This document shows positions 63,673 to 64,000 of a DNA stretch of 64,000 bases, piece after piece. The stretch spans positions 186,001 to 250,000 of the forward strand of contig JAFEUB010001051.1 in NCBI GenBank assembly GCA_024529925.1, written 5' to 3'. This DNA is from Ophthalmolycus amberensis. Lineage: Eukaryota > Chordata > Actinopteri > Perciformes > Zoarcidae. Made by a program: the position numbers and the translations under genes. Below the pieces are notes generated by a model. That model worked only from the letters and a program-made list of their open reading frames with translations, was not told the origin of the DNA and did not search any database. The first letter of the stretch is position 1. The number at the start of each line of letters is the position of its first letter.

Positions 63673-64000
63673 TTTGGGTGACTGGCGTTGGATGCTGCGT
63701 TTCAGAACGACAACCTGACAGGTGCCAGGCTCGATGGGATTTGTGGGAAGCGAGCGTGAAACAAAGCATCACCTTTGAAAGCGCAATTTGATTGACTGCT
63801 GCTCCCATTACCCAGTCGGGTTTCTAAAGCTCCTTAGAGCATGGGCGAGGAAGAGTCAGAGAGACACCGAGAGGAAGAGGTGTGGGGGGGTAAGCAGGGG
63901 GGGGGGGAAAGAGATATGGAGCTCAGCGGTGCAAAGCCCTTGAAGTCCTCTGCGAACTCAGCAGCTCCAGAGATGCTGGCAGGCAAACAGCAATGAGAGA

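Larger units (their letters stand above)
59339..64000 (+). other. pard3: pard3 intron (5' part of the downstream intron)
   Basis: Starts with GTAGGG after the seventh exon and runs off the window. It contains TG 60305-60330, CT 63064-63092, a G run 63653-63672 and two ATGCAAAT octamers at 61578 and 62644. The next expected PARD3 exon (mammalian RIQRLRQEF region) was looked for and not found. Confidence 0.8.

Noticed and set aside
1..64000. CRISPR array, bacterial operon, phage or viral gene
   Set aside because: Direct repeats here are microsatellites or minisatellites; no spaced identical repeats and no viral or bacterial coding sequence were seen.

Overview
This window is vertebrate nuclear DNA, most likely from a percomorph teleost fish. 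It holds widely spaced exons with canonical GT-AG splice sites, dense CA/TG microsatellites, and two dispersed repeat families that I recognise as common in percomorph genomes (about 32.79-33.31 kb and 56.17-56.55 kb). There are no bacterial or viral genes, no operons and no RNA genes.

Only one protein-coding gene can be supported: part of pard3, which encodes the polarity scaffold PAR-3. It lies on the + strand. Seven consecutive internal exons are present at 1746-1881, 12580-12769, 23604-23758, 30812-31045, 34663-34894, 51086-51214 and 59036-59338. Their reading phases chain without a break, giving 459 complete codons plus two bases. Together they encode the region after the third PDZ domain: the linker, the aPKC-binding motif, the conserved serine-rich block, the basic Lys/Arg/Glu segment ending in MFRFGKHRK, and the start of the C-terminal coiled-coil-like region. 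The N-terminal CR1 domain, all three PDZ domains and the final C-terminus lie outside the window. The aPKC-binding motif marks this as the PARD3 (A) paralogue rather than PARD3B. Which of the two teleost pard3a copies it is cannot be decided here.

About 98% of the window is intron: roughly 10.7, 10.8, 7.1, 3.6, 16.2 and 7.8 kb, plus incomplete flanking introns of at least 1.7 and 4.7 kb. They contain more than 20 CA/TG, CT and TA microsatellites, many G or C homopolymers, three LINE-type 3' tails all antisense to pard3, an old 145-bp tandem duplication near 6.5 kb, a 16-bp purine minisatellite at 38.2 kb, and several repeat-free AT-rich blocks that look like conserved non-coding elements.

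The leads I find most worth checking are: an apparent excess of the POU octamer ATGCAAAT in the introns, a dense CpG cluster with a Kozak-like ATG inside the intron at 27.6 kb, a pair of TG tracts placed almost symmetrically around the second exon, and a perfect 13-bp hairpin at 41.8 kb. I found no evidence for a new multi-gene system.
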